Below, piece after piece: positions 8,809-16,426 of a DNA stretch of 64,000 nt. The position numbers and the translations under genes are program-made. The stretch comes from DSVZ01 sp964568145 (GTDB lineage Bacteria; Verrucomicrobiota; Verrucomicrobiia; Limisphaerales; J093). The stretch is taken from NCBI GenBank assembly GCA_964568145.1, contig CAZMOZ010000014.1:1-64000 (forward strand), written 5' to 3'. Below the pieces are notes generated by a model that saw only the letters and a list, made by a program, of their open reading frames with translations, ran no database searches and was not told where the DNA came from. Every line of letters starts with the position of its first letter. Positions within the stretch are counted from its first letter, which is position 1.

Positions 8809-9447
8809 TCACGGCGCCAGGCGGTCAATCTGCCAGGTGCCGTCCGGCCTGGGGGTGTAGAGGAAGCGGTCGTGCAGCCGGCTGGGACGGCCCTGCCAGA
8901 ACTCGAAGTCCCGCGGCTTCACGCGGTAACCGCCCCAGAAGGAGGGCAGGGGCACCTGGCCTTCGCGGAACTTGCGCTTCATCTCCTCCCACTTCGCCTC
9001 GAGGAGCGAACGCGTGGTGACGACCCGGCTCTGCGGCGAGGCCCAGGCCGCAAGCTGGCTGCCGAACGGCCGCGTCACGAAATACGCCACCACCTCGGCG
9101 GTGGGGATGCGCTCGGCGGTGCCGTTGATGGCCACCTGCCGTTGCAGCGCCAGCCACGGGAAGAGCAGCGCCACGTTCGGGTTTTCAGCGATCTGCCGCG
9201 ACTTGCGGCTCTCGAGATTGGTGAAGAACACGAAGCCGGTCTGGTCCCATTTCTTGAGCAGCACGGTGCGCAGCGTGGGCCGGCCGTCCGCGCCCACCGT
9301 GGCCAGGCTCATCGCGTTGGGCTCGATGATCCCGCTCCGGCAGGCCTGCTCGAACCAGACCTCGAACTGGTCAAACGGGTCCGGCTTGAGGTCGCGGCGA
9401 TGCAGCTCGCCGCGGGTGTATTCCTCACGCATGTCCGCGATGTTCAT
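8809..9447 (-). CDS. pdxH: Pyridoxamine/pyridoxine 5'-phosphate oxidase
   Basis: FMN-dependent oxidase that makes pyridoxal 5'-phosphate from PNP or PMP, the last step of vitamin B6 synthesis and salvage, in the cytosol. The product is 212 residues with the ATG at 9447 (MNIADMREEYTRG); a GTG at 9459 in the same frame would add four residues. Family signatures are present throughout: MSLATVGADGRPTLRTVLLK, GFVFFTNLESRKSRQI, RQVAINGTAERIP, and the C-terminal block FWGGYRVKPRDFEFWQG...RLHDRF with the terminal LAP. Length and motifs are normal. It stands alone. Confidence 0.97.
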   Translation of the reverse strand: MNIADMREEYTRGELHRRDLKPDPFDQFEVWFEQACRSGIIEPNAMSLATVGADGRPTLRTVLLKKWDQTGFVFFTNLESRKSRQIAENPNVALLFPWLALQRQVAINGTAERIPTAEVVAYFVTRPFGSQLAAWASPQSRVVTTRSLLEAKWEEMKRKFREGQVPLPSFWGGYRVKPRDFEFWQGRPSRLHDRFLYTPRPDGTWQIDRLAP

Positions 9448-9570
9448 GACATCATCCACCGCGCCAGACTCCGCACAATCCGGGCGAACGGCAAGCGCGC
9501 CGTGGCGGTGGCGCAGCCCAGCGGGCGCTTCTCAGTTCCTCGCAAGCAGTATTGCCTGTCGGGGGTGTGG

Positions 9571-9695
9571 GGTAGCCGGCCCCTGGCTCAGGGGCTGGAC
9601 CCGTCGCCCCTCAGCGAGGGGTGACCTACCCTTTTTCTCAGGCGCACGCGCCTAAACTTCCGGCCGTTTCACCGCCAGCAAAGAGTGAGATGCAC
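9571..9695 (+). repeat. Dispersed double-hairpin repeat, copy 1
   Basis: Intergenic unit of two adjacent hairpins: the first around CCCCTGGCTCAGGGG (9580-9594) and the second GTCGCCCCTCAGCGAGGGGT at 9603-9622, ending GACCTACCC. A less conserved tail runs to 9695 and contains CCGGCCGTTTC and GTGAGATGCACC (9684-9695). The same double hairpin recurs near 18993, 27004 (inverted), 40796 and 46846; the tail recurs only near 19073 and 18834. Confidence 0.8.
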
Positions 9696-9771
9696 CATGG
9701 CGGGCGGCAAGGGCAGCCCGTGCCCGAACCCGGCTTGACCCGCCGGACCCGCGCGGATTACATGCCGGCGC

Positions 9772-10482
9772 ATGAATTTCCACCCGGTTCCCCTGCTCGC
9801 GGTGTGGCTGGCCGCAGCCTGCTTCAGCACTTCGCTGGTTCGCGCGGGCGCGAACGAACTGACCGAAGCCGAAAAAACCGCCGGCTGGAAGCTGCTCTTC
9901 GACGGCCGGACCACCACGGGCTGGCGGAGTTTCAAGAAGGCGACGTTTCCCGCCAAAGGTTGGATCGTGGAGGACGGCTGCCTCAAGCACCTCGCCAGCG
10001 GCGGGGGCGGCGACATCATCACCGACGCCACGTTCGGCGATTTCGAACTGGTCTGGGAATGGCGGCTGGCGCCCGGCGCCAACAGCGGCGTGAAGTACTT
10101 CATCTCCGAGACGCGCGGCAGCGCCCTCGGCCACGAATACCAGTTGCTGGCCCGGGCGAATCCGGCGACCGTGGACCCGCCCGGCAAGCACGTCACCGCC
10201 GGCTTTTACGACGTGCTGCCGACGCGCATCCCCATCAAGCTGCGCCCGCCCGGCGAGTTCAACGAGTCGCGCATTCTGGTGCGGGGCAGCCGCGTCGAGC
10301 ACTGGCTCAACGGCGGATTGACGCTCGCGTACGAGCCGGGCAGCCAGGAGGTGAAGGCCGCTGTCGCCGCCAGCAAGTTCAAGGACGTGCCGGGCTTCGG
10401 GGAGAAGCTGCGCGGTCACATCCTGCTCCAGGACCACGGCGGCGAGGCGTGGTTCCGCAACGTGAAGCTGCGCGAGTTCTGA
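9772..10482 (+). CDS. Secreted DUF1080 (3-keto-disaccharide hydrolase-like) protein
   Basis: A 236-residue exported protein with a signal peptide (MNFHPVPLLAVWLAAACF) and one DUF1080 domain, a concanavalin-like beta-sandwich fold. Typical family blocks are GWKLLFDGRTTTGWRSF near residue 38, GDFELVWEWRLAPGANSGV near 90, and the closing HILLQDHGGEAWFRNVKLRE. Members are abundant in Verrucomicrobia and Planctomycetes, and some act on 3-keto-disaccharides; the substrate of this one is unknown. It is a single gene facing the peroxiredoxin gene, and its stop codon merges into a 16-bp perfect inverted repeat. Confidence 0.9.
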   Translation: MNFHPVPLLAVWLAAACFSTSLVRAGANELTEAEKTAGWKLLFDGRTTTGWRSFKKATFPAKGWIVEDGCLKHLASGGGGDIITDATFGDFELVWEWRLAPGANSGVKYFISETRGSALGHEYQLLARANPATVDPPGKHVTAGFYDVLPTRIPIKLRPPGEFNESRILVRGSRVEHWLNGGLTLAYEPGSQEVKAAVAASKFKDVPGFGEKLRGHILLQDHGGEAWFRNVKLREF

Positions 10483-10545
10483 ACCCGAAAACCGAAGCTG
10501 GCCGCAGCGCAACGCTCCCGCCTGCCCAACTTCGGTTTTCGGGTT
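10482..10545. repeat. Palindromic repeat between convergent genes, copy 1 (terminator-like)
   Basis: A perfect 16-bp inverted repeat, AACCCGAAAACCGAAG at 10482-10497 and CTTCGGTTTTCGGGTT at 10530-10545, with a 32-base GC-rich loop, begins on the last base of the stop codon. A related element in the opposite orientation lies at 36618-36682, also between convergent genes. A 16-bp stem next to a T-rich arm could act as a bidirectional terminator. Confidence 0.75.
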
Positions 10546-10598
10546 GCACCGCGGCACCGAGTCGGCGCGGCTCGGAATTCCGGTTGCGCGAGCCCGCT

Positions 10599-11138
10599 TC
10601 AGGCCGCGTGTTTGCCGGTTTGGTGCCGCTCCAGCGCGGCCAGCACCTCCGCGGCGTGGCCCGCGGCCTTCACGCGCGGCCAGACTTCGAGGATGCGGCT
10701 GTCCGGGCCGATGAGGTAGGTCATCCGCCGCGTGCCCAACCCCAGCCAGCCGAGCAGCGGGTTGGTCGTCTGGGCGTGGTAGGCGCGGATGATCCGGCGC
10801 CCGGGGTCGGCCAGCAACGGGAACGGCAGCGTGAAAAGCCGGGCGAACCGCTGGTGCGAGGCCACGGTGTCCGCGCTGACTCCCAGCACCACCGCGCCCG
10901 CCGCCTGGAGTGTCTGCCAGCGGTCGCGGAAGCCGCAGGCTTCGAGCGTGCAGCCGGGGGTGATGTCGCGCGGGTAAAAGTACAGCACCACGTACCGGCC
11001 GCGCAGCCCGGCCAGTGAAATCGTCTCGCCGGTCTGGGCTGGGGCGCTGAAATCCGGCGCGAGGTCGCCGGGGCGCAAACCGGGGGCCGAAGCGTCGCTT
11101 GCGGAGCCGGCAGACAGGTCGCCTGCCGGGACCGTCAC
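10599..11138 (-). CDS. bcp: Bcp/PrxQ-type thiol peroxidase
   Basis: Thiol-dependent peroxidase of the AhpC/TSA superfamily, reducing hydroperoxides with thioredoxin-type electron donors. The core GLRPGDLAPDFSAPAQTGE leads to YFYPRDITPGCTLEACGFRD, where the peroxidatic Cys (GCT) and a resolving Cys five residues later form the PrxQ signature; LLADPGRRIIRAY follows. No ATG is available near the domain. The GTG at 11138 gives 179 residues and is the shortest sensible start; upstream in-frame sequence contains a remnant of the 'GGTTTTCGGG' repeat and is probably non-coding. The start is therefore uncertain while the function is clear. It is convergent with the DUF1080 gene. Confidence 0.88.
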   Translation of the reverse strand: MTVPAGDLSAGSASDASAPGLRPGDLAPDFSAPAQTGETISLAGLRGRYVVLYFYPRDITPGCTLEACGFRDRWQTLQAAGAVVLGVSADTVASHQRFARLFTLPFPLLADPGRRIIRAYHAQTTNPLLGWLGLGTRRMTYLIGPDSRILEVWPRVKAAGHAAEVLAALERHQTGKHAA

Positions 11139-11512
11139 AGCCGGGTCGGCTGCTTCCCGGTGAGTCGCGGTTTTCGGGTTTGAGGGCTTGGTGGCCGGGT
11201 CCACGCGGCAAAGTGCCAGTCTGGCTTCGTGCTGCAAGTCGGCCGCGAACAGAATCGTTGAACCGCAGATGGACCGGGCGTGGAGGCGTCGCGGCCGCAA
11301 TCCGGGGTCGAACGCGATCCGCCTCGTGGAAAGGGAACCCTTGGCGCAGCTTCGAGCTTTTCGAGAAGTCACCTCGCCAGCCCGGCCGCCGGTTTCCACT
11401 GGAGACGGAACGCGCTGCTTCCTCTCCCTTGGGAGACGGCCGGGGTGAGGGGAAAGGAGACGTGGAGCTTTCCAAGCTGCGCCGTTCCCCGACCGGCACA
11501 GGACGCCCCCGC
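11139..11512. other. Intergenic region, no gene seen
   Basis: About 370 bases with no supported gene. It contains a remnant of the palindromic-repeat arm (GCGGTTTTCGGGTTTGAG near 11168-11185) and a stem built from TCCTCTCCCTTGGGAGA near 11420 with the nearby GGGGTGAGGGGAAAGGA. The promoter of the peroxiredoxin gene should lie here, but no consensus is recognisable. Confidence 0.5.
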
Positions 11513-13273
11513 TCAGGCGAGCGTGAGCACCGGCTGGGCGGTGGGTTGCTTGAGCCGGTAGGTCAGGCGTTGCACTTCGGTAATCGGCACCAGGCCTTGC
11601 TGGACTTTCTTCCAGGCCTGTTCGCGCAGGGAACGCCAGCCGTGCTGACGCGCGGCGGCGCGCAACCGGCCGGTGGACACGCCCGGCCCCAGCAGTTCGG
11701 CGATGTCTTCGTTCATCACGAAGAACTCGTAGATGGCCACCCGGCCGCGCGTGCCCTTGCCGCCGCATTCCACGCAGCCGCGCCCCCGCATGGCCACAAC
11801 TTCGCCGGGCGACAGGCGGAGGTTTTGGGCCATCTCCTTGCGGAGGTCGTCCGGGAGCGCAGCGTCGGGCTCGCCGCAGTGCCGGCAGACGCGCTGGGCC
11901 AGCCGCTGAGCGATGCTGCACACCAGCGCCGAACCGAGCGGGAAGGGGTCCACGCCCATGTCGAGGAGGCGGACGACGACGTTGAGGCTGTCGTTGGCGT
12001 GCAACGTGGAAAAGACCAGGTGGCCGGTCTGGGCCGCGCGCACGGCGATCTCGGCCGTTTCGCGGTCGCGGATTTCGCCGATCAGGATCACGTCGGGATC
12101 ATGGCGGAGGATCGAGCGCAGGCCGGCGGCGAAGTTCAGGCCGATCTCGTCCTTGGTCTGAATCTGGATGATGCCCTCCAATTGGTACTCGACCGGGTCC
12201 TCAATGGTGATGATCTTGCGGCCCTCGTCGTTGGCGTTGGCGAGCGCGGCGTAGAGCGTGGTGGTCTTGCCGCTGCCGGTCGGGCCGGTGAGCAGTACCA
12301 GGCCCTGGGGCAGGCTGGTGAGGTTGCGCATCACCTCCTCCTGGTCGGGCTCCAGGCCCAGCTCGCGGAGTTCGAGCTGGAGGCTTTGCCGGCCGAGGAT
12401 GCGCAGGCACACCGCCTCGCCGTGCTTGGTGGGCACGACGGACACGCGGAGGTCGTACTCGGCGGTGTCGGTTTTCATCGTGATGCGGCCGTCGTGGGGC
12501 AGGCGCTTTTCGGCGATGTTCAGGCCGGCCATGATCTTCAGGCGCGAGACCAGCGCGCCGTACACCTGGCGCAGGCCCGGCGGGGTCTTGACCGGCTGCA
12601 TCACGCCGTCCACGCGGTAGCGGATCTTCACGCGCGTGGAGTACGGTTCGATGTGAATGTCCGTGGCCGCCAGCCGGAGCGCGTCGGCGAGCAACTGGTC
12701 CACGTACCGCGTGATGCCGGCGTTCACTCGGGCGTCGTCCTCGCCCGCGTCAATCTGGAAGGCGACGTCGGCTGAGGCGTCGGTGCCGGGCCGGTCCTCG
12801 TCCATGTGCTGGAGGGTTTCGGCGCCGATGCCGAAGTGCTGGCGGATGACGTTGCGGTAGCAACTGGGCGTGGTGAGCACCGGCCGGATCTGGCGGCTCA
12901 GAAGCAGCCGGAGGTTGCCCAACTCGGTCTGGCGTGGCGGCTCGATGAACGCGAGCGTGATCGAGTCGCCCTCGATGGCCACGGGTAGGACGTGATGGTT
13001 GTGGACCACGGCGGTGGGCAGCACCTGTTCGTCCGGCAGGCCGGGCGGGAAGGCATAATCGCACAAGTCCACGAACTCCAGACCGTGCAAGGTGGCGAGC
13101 GCGTCGTAGGTGTCCGCCTCGGAGGCGAAACCCAGCTCAATGATGGCGTGGTGCTGCGGGGTGCGCAGGCGCTTCTGGCGGCGGCGCACCAGCTCCAACT
13201 GGCCGGCGTCCAGCTTGCCGGCGGCGAAGAGCACCTCGCCCACCTCGCGTTTGGGTTCCTCCGGGGCGTTCAT
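11513..13273 (-). CDS. Type IV pilus/type II secretion assembly ATPase (PilB/GspE)
   Basis: A 586-residue cytoplasmic hexameric ATPase that powers pilus or pseudopilus assembly. The ATG at 13273 overlaps the stop of the preceding gene (ATGA). Domains in order: GspE/PilB N-terminal domain (residues ~10-160, VGEVLFAAGKLDAGQLELV), the second N-domain (TDIHIEPYSTRVKIRYRVDG), Walker A GPTGSGKTTT near 330, Asp box ITIEDPVEYQLEG, Walker B DPDVILIGEIRD, His box TGHLVFSTLHAND, and a zinc site of paired CxxC motifs (CRHC ~461, CVEC ~500). Length is normal. It is the last gene of a five-gene operon starting at 18472, which contains no pilin, PilC or PilT. Confidence 0.95.
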   Translation of the reverse strand: MNAPEEPKREVGEVLFAAGKLDAGQLELVRRRQKRLRTPQHHAIIELGFASEADTYDALATLHGLEFVDLCDYAFPPGLPDEQVLPTAVVHNHHVLPVAIEGDSITLAFIEPPRQTELGNLRLLLSRQIRPVLTTPSCYRNVIRQHFGIGAETLQHMDEDRPGTDASADVAFQIDAGEDDARVNAGITRYVDQLLADALRLAATDIHIEPYSTRVKIRYRVDGVMQPVKTPPGLRQVYGALVSRLKIMAGLNIAEKRLPHDGRITMKTDTAEYDLRVSVVPTKHGEAVCLRILGRQSLQLELRELGLEPDQEEVMRNLTSLPQGLVLLTGPTGSGKTTTLYAALANANDEGRKIITIEDPVEYQLEGIIQIQTKDEIGLNFAAGLRSILRHDPDVILIGEIRDRETAEIAVRAAQTGHLVFSTLHANDSLNVVVRLLDMGVDPFPLGSALVCSIAQRLAQRVCRHCGEPDAALPDDLRKEMAQNLRLSPGEVVAMRGRGCVECGGKGTRGRVAIYEFFVMNEDIAELLGPGVSTGRLRAAARQHGWRSLREQAWKKVQQGLVPITEVQRLTYRLKQPTAQPVLTLA

Positions 13274-13776
13274 GTGGCGGGGACGACGAGCACCTTCTTG
13301 ATGTTGAACTCGAGCACGTTGGTGATCCCGGCCTGGTTGGTCAGCACCAGCGTCCGGGAGGCGATCTGGTGGACGCGATGGTCCGCCACGACCACCGCGC
13401 CTTCCGCGAGGGCGCGCGTCTCCTGGTCCACCTGGAGAAACGCCCGGCGCCCGTTGGCGGAGCCTTCGAGGTAGCCGAGGTAGATCAGTTCCACCGGCCG
13501 GGTGGTGGGCGGCGGCGGCGGCTGAAAATACAGGGTGAGGAAGGGATTGGGCGCGTTGGTTTCCGTCACCACGCGGGTGAGCGCCTGGCGGTCGAACCAG
13601 GCCGCCACCTGCGCCGGCGTGGGCCACTCGCCCGCCACCCGCGCCGCGCCGTTGCCCAGCGGCTTGAGCGCCGGCACCCGACCGCCGAGGTGTAAGAGCG
13701 TGACCCCAAGCAGCGCCAGCAACGCCAGCAACACGGCGCCGGCGGCCCAAATGCGTTTTTCCAGGCTGTTGAACAT
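13270..13776 (-). CDS. PilP/GspC-like inner-membrane protein
   Basis: A 168-residue protein with an N-terminal membrane anchor (IWAAGAVLLALLALLGVTLL, residues ~9-28), a Pro-rich linker (QPPPPPTTRP), and a small C-terminal beta domain (LIYLGYLEGSANGRRAFLQV ... GAVVVADHRVHQI) resembling the HR domain of PilP/GspC. That domain connects the inner-membrane platform to the secretin. Its ATG at 13776 overlaps the upstream stop by one base (TGATG) and its stop overlaps the ATPase start, indicating translational coupling. Assignment rests on architecture and position, since primary sequence in this family is weakly conserved. Confidence 0.75.
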   Translation of the reverse strand: MFNSLEKRIWAAGAVLLALLALLGVTLLHLGGRVPALKPLGNGAARVAGEWPTPAQVAAWFDRQALTRVVTETNAPNPFLTLYFQPPPPPTTRPVELIYLGYLEGSANGRRAFLQVDQETRALAEGAVVVADHRVHQIASRTLVLTNQAGITNVLEFNIKKVLVVPAT

Positions 13777-14660
13777 CACCGGAATAGGGCGGCGGTCGCG
13801 CGCGGAGAGGCGGCGCCCCGCCCCGTTTCCAGCGGCACAAAACCGCTGACGATCAATTCCGCCCGCAACTCCGCCGGGCGTTCGGGCGCGGACTTGCGCG
13901 CCAGCAAATGGCTCAGGAACAGCGCGGGTTTGTTCGTGAGCGCGCCGGCCAGCCCGGTCGCCTCCAGCTCCGCTCCGCGCAAGGGCAGGCTGGCCAGGAA
14001 CCGGCCCACCGGTTCCACCGTGCCCACCACCTCGATCCGCATGGGCAATTCCTCGTAGAGCCGGCGGCCGTTGATGAGCGAGCGGTGGCTCACGGCCGGC
14101 AACTGCGCCAGCTCGCGCACCGCGCCCACCTGGGCGTGGATGGCCGTCAGCAGCAACTGTCGCGAAAACTCCAGGCGGGCCCACAGCAGGGACGGTTCGG
14201 CCGTGTCCGCCGTGTACCGCGGCAGGCCGTTCGTGGCGGCGGGCTCGAACGCCACCTTCCTGCTCCGGGCCAACGCGAACAAGGACTCGGCGTGGCGCAG
14301 CCGCTCGTTCTCAAAATCAATGAACAAAAACGGGCTCTGAATCTGGGCCAGGACATCCCCGGACAGGCTGACGCGATCCGCCACCAGCAGGCGCAGTTCG
14401 GCGAGGTCGCCCACCGACTGGCGGATGGCCTCGAGCGTGGCGGGCAACTGGTCCAGCGTAAGCCCGGCCGTGGCCTCGCTCGACTGGTTGGTGGCGGCGA
14501 AGCTTTCCCAGGCCTGGCGCAACGGCCGGTCCAGCGCCTCGGCGCGCCGGGCCTCCGATTGGAAGCCCACCACGTAGATGATCGCCGCCAGCACGGTGCC
14601 CAGCACGGTGAACTCCAACAAGTGCGAGCGCGAGGTGGTTTGGGGAGGGGCGGTGTCCAT
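13776..14660 (-). CDS. PilO/GspM-like inner-membrane protein
   Basis: A 294-residue protein: a short cytoplasmic N-terminus, one membrane segment (FTVLGTVLAAIIYVVGF, residues ~16-32), a coiled region (residues ~35-170) and a C-terminal ferredoxin-like region (MRIEVVGTVEPVGRFLASLP near 205) ending in beta-strand sequence. This is the PilO/GspM layout and fits its place between the PilM-PilN fusion and the PilP-like gene. The ATG at 14660 follows the upstream stop by five bases. It should form part of the inner-membrane alignment complex of the pilus or secretion machine. Sequence alone does not separate PilO from GspM. Confidence 0.72.
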   Translation of the reverse strand: MDTAPPQTTSRSHLLEFTVLGTVLAAIIYVVGFQSEARRAEALDRPLRQAWESFAATNQSSEATAGLTLDQLPATLEAIRQSVGDLAELRLLVADRVSLSGDVLAQIQSPFLFIDFENERLRHAESLFALARSRKVAFEPAATNGLPRYTADTAEPSLLWARLEFSRQLLLTAIHAQVGAVRELAQLPAVSHRSLINGRRLYEELPMRIEVVGTVEPVGRFLASLPLRGAELEATGLAGALTNKPALFLSHLLARKSAPERPAELRAELIVSGFVPLETGRGAASPRATAALFR

Positions 14661-14665
14661 GCGGC

Positions 14666-16414
14666 TCACGGAGTCGTCCGGGCGGTTGCGGCCGCGCTGC
14701 GGGGCTCGCGTTTGACGTCGGGCGGGGCGCGTTGCGGCAACGGCCGCGGCGGCGGCAGCTCGCGGCCCGCCACTTCCATGGCGACGGCAAACACACGGTT
14801 GGACACGGCCACCTTGGGATCCACCAGGTCGTTCCGCCGCTCGGCGGGCAGCGTGTCCACACGGCTGAAGAGCACGTTGCGTTTCAGGTTGGCCACCACG
14901 TCGCTGAGCACGCGGCGGAGGGCCTCGCCTTCGCGCGGGACGCACAGTTCGGCGATGAATTCCCGCCGGGACGCCGGCGTGGCCGCGGGCGGGTTCGTGG
15001 CCGTGACTGGTCGGGCGACCGGCAACGGTGCCAGGACGAGGCCCGAGGTACCGGACTGGTAGCTGTCGGCGTCGGCAAACAGCACGTACCAGAAGTCGTC
15101 GTTGGTCCGCGAGGCGCGCACGGCGGCCAGCGCCTGCAAGGTTTCCAGCGTCTGCCGCTGGCGGAGCAGCACCGGGTACACGCGCTCGTACTCGAGGTTC
15201 AACTGGCGGTACAGCCGGTCAATCTCGAGCGCGGTCTGCAGCGCCGCCTGGCTTTGCTGGGTGAGACCGCGCTTGCGCTCGATGAGGCTGGACTTCTGCC
15301 AGATGCCCACGCCCAGCACGACCAGCAGCAGGCCGAGCAGGAGCACGTTCACCGTCTGAAGGGCGGCGAGCGTGCGGCTGCGGCGCTGGGTTTCGCGGGC
15401 CTCCGCCGGCAGCAACGAAGCCCCGGCGGGCGCGCGCTTCAAGGTCAGCAGCGCCGCGCCGTACGGCACCAGGTAGTCCGCCATCGGCCAGCGGTGATGG
15501 GCGGTGACCCGTTCCTCCCAGGCTTCGAACCGCAGCGGGCCGCGACGGTTGAGCAGCTCGAGCAACGCCGGGTCGGCCGTGCCCACGCCGCTGAGAAACG
15601 TCCGGAAATCCGCGACCGTCAGCCCGGAATCCGGGTTGTCCTCGAGCCATTCGGTCAGCGCGAGCCGGACTTCGCCGAGCCATTTCTCAATGGCGCCGGC
15701 GTCCGCCGCCACTGCGCCGCTCGGCGCGGGGAAGAGCTGGTTCCGGCCCACCGGCACGGTGGCGGTGCTGACCCCCTGGCCGCGCATGACGATGGCCACG
15801 ACGCTGTTCCGGGCCCGCAGGTCCACCAGCACGGCGTTGCCGCCGGACGGCAGCAAGACCGTGGCGGCGGCGAACAAGGCCTGGCCGCTGGTGGTCACCT
15901 CGACGAGCCGGGGCGGTTCGGCGTCGTGGGCTTCGGGCAGGCTGGCGAAACGGGCCAGCAGCGCGTCCAGCTCCTCGCGCTTGCAGAGCGTCAGCCAGTA
16001 CGGCGCGCCAAGCCGGCCGTACGGCTTCAACTTCACCGCGTCGTAAGCCAGCGCGCTGTCGTCCAGGCCGCTGAGCCGGCGCGCCTCGCGGGCCAGCACC
16101 GCCTGGGTTTCCTCCGCGCTCACCGCCGGGAGGTCGAGCAAGTGGGAGATGACGCGGTATTGCGGGAGCACCAGCACCCGCTCGTGCGGCCCGGCGGCGG
16201 CGAAGAGGTCGTGCAATTGTTCCGCCAGCACCTCGGCTTGTTCGGGGTCGGCATCGGCGCCGGCCAGCGTCTGAAAATGCACCACACGCGGCGCGCCGAG
16301 GCCGGCGTCCACCACCACCACCTTCACGAACTGGCTGCCGGGGTCCACCACCACCAGGCGGCGGCCCAGCAGCGGCAGCGCCCGGTGAAGCCAGGGAACG
16401 GAGGAAATGGACAT
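14666..16414 (-). CDS. PilM-PilN fusion (GspL-like) platform protein
   Basis: A 582-residue protein combining a cytoplasmic actin-like PilM part with a PilN-type membrane part, like GspL. Residues ~18-340 carry the ATPase-fold blocks (RLVVVDPGSQFVKVVVVD, GNAVLVDLRARNSVVAIVM, YLVPYGAALLTL). A membrane segment at ~372-392 (VNVLLLGLLLVVLGVGIW) leads into a coiled coil (ERKRGLTQQSQAALQTALE) and a periplasmic domain. The C-terminal ~30 residues are Pro/Arg-rich. The ATG at 16414 lies 12 bp after the secretin stop. In most T4P systems PilM and PilN are separate, so the fusion and the neighbouring PilO- and PilP-like genes suggest a T4P/T2S hybrid platform. Confidence 0.82.
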   Translation of the reverse strand: MSISSVPWLHRALPLLGRRLVVVDPGSQFVKVVVVDAGLGAPRVVHFQTLAGADADPEQAEVLAEQLHDLFAAAGPHERVLVLPQYRVISHLLDLPAVSAEETQAVLAREARRLSGLDDSALAYDAVKLKPYGRLGAPYWLTLCKREELDALLARFASLPEAHDAEPPRLVEVTTSGQALFAAATVLLPSGGNAVLVDLRARNSVVAIVMRGQGVSTATVPVGRNQLFPAPSGAVAADAGAIEKWLGEVRLALTEWLEDNPDSGLTVADFRTFLSGVGTADPALLELLNRRGPLRFEAWEERVTAHHRWPMADYLVPYGAALLTLKRAPAGASLLPAEARETQRRSRTLAALQTVNVLLLGLLLVVLGVGIWQKSSLIERKRGLTQQSQAALQTALEIDRLYRQLNLEYERVYPVLLRQRQTLETLQALAAVRASRTNDDFWYVLFADADSYQSGTSGLVLAPLPVARPVTATNPPAATPASRREFIAELCVPREGEALRRVLSDVVANLKRNVLFSRVDTLPAERRNDLVDPKVAVSNRVFAVAMEVAGRELPPPRPLPQRAPPDVKREPRSAAATARTTP

Positions 16415-16426
16415 CGCGGGGCGGGG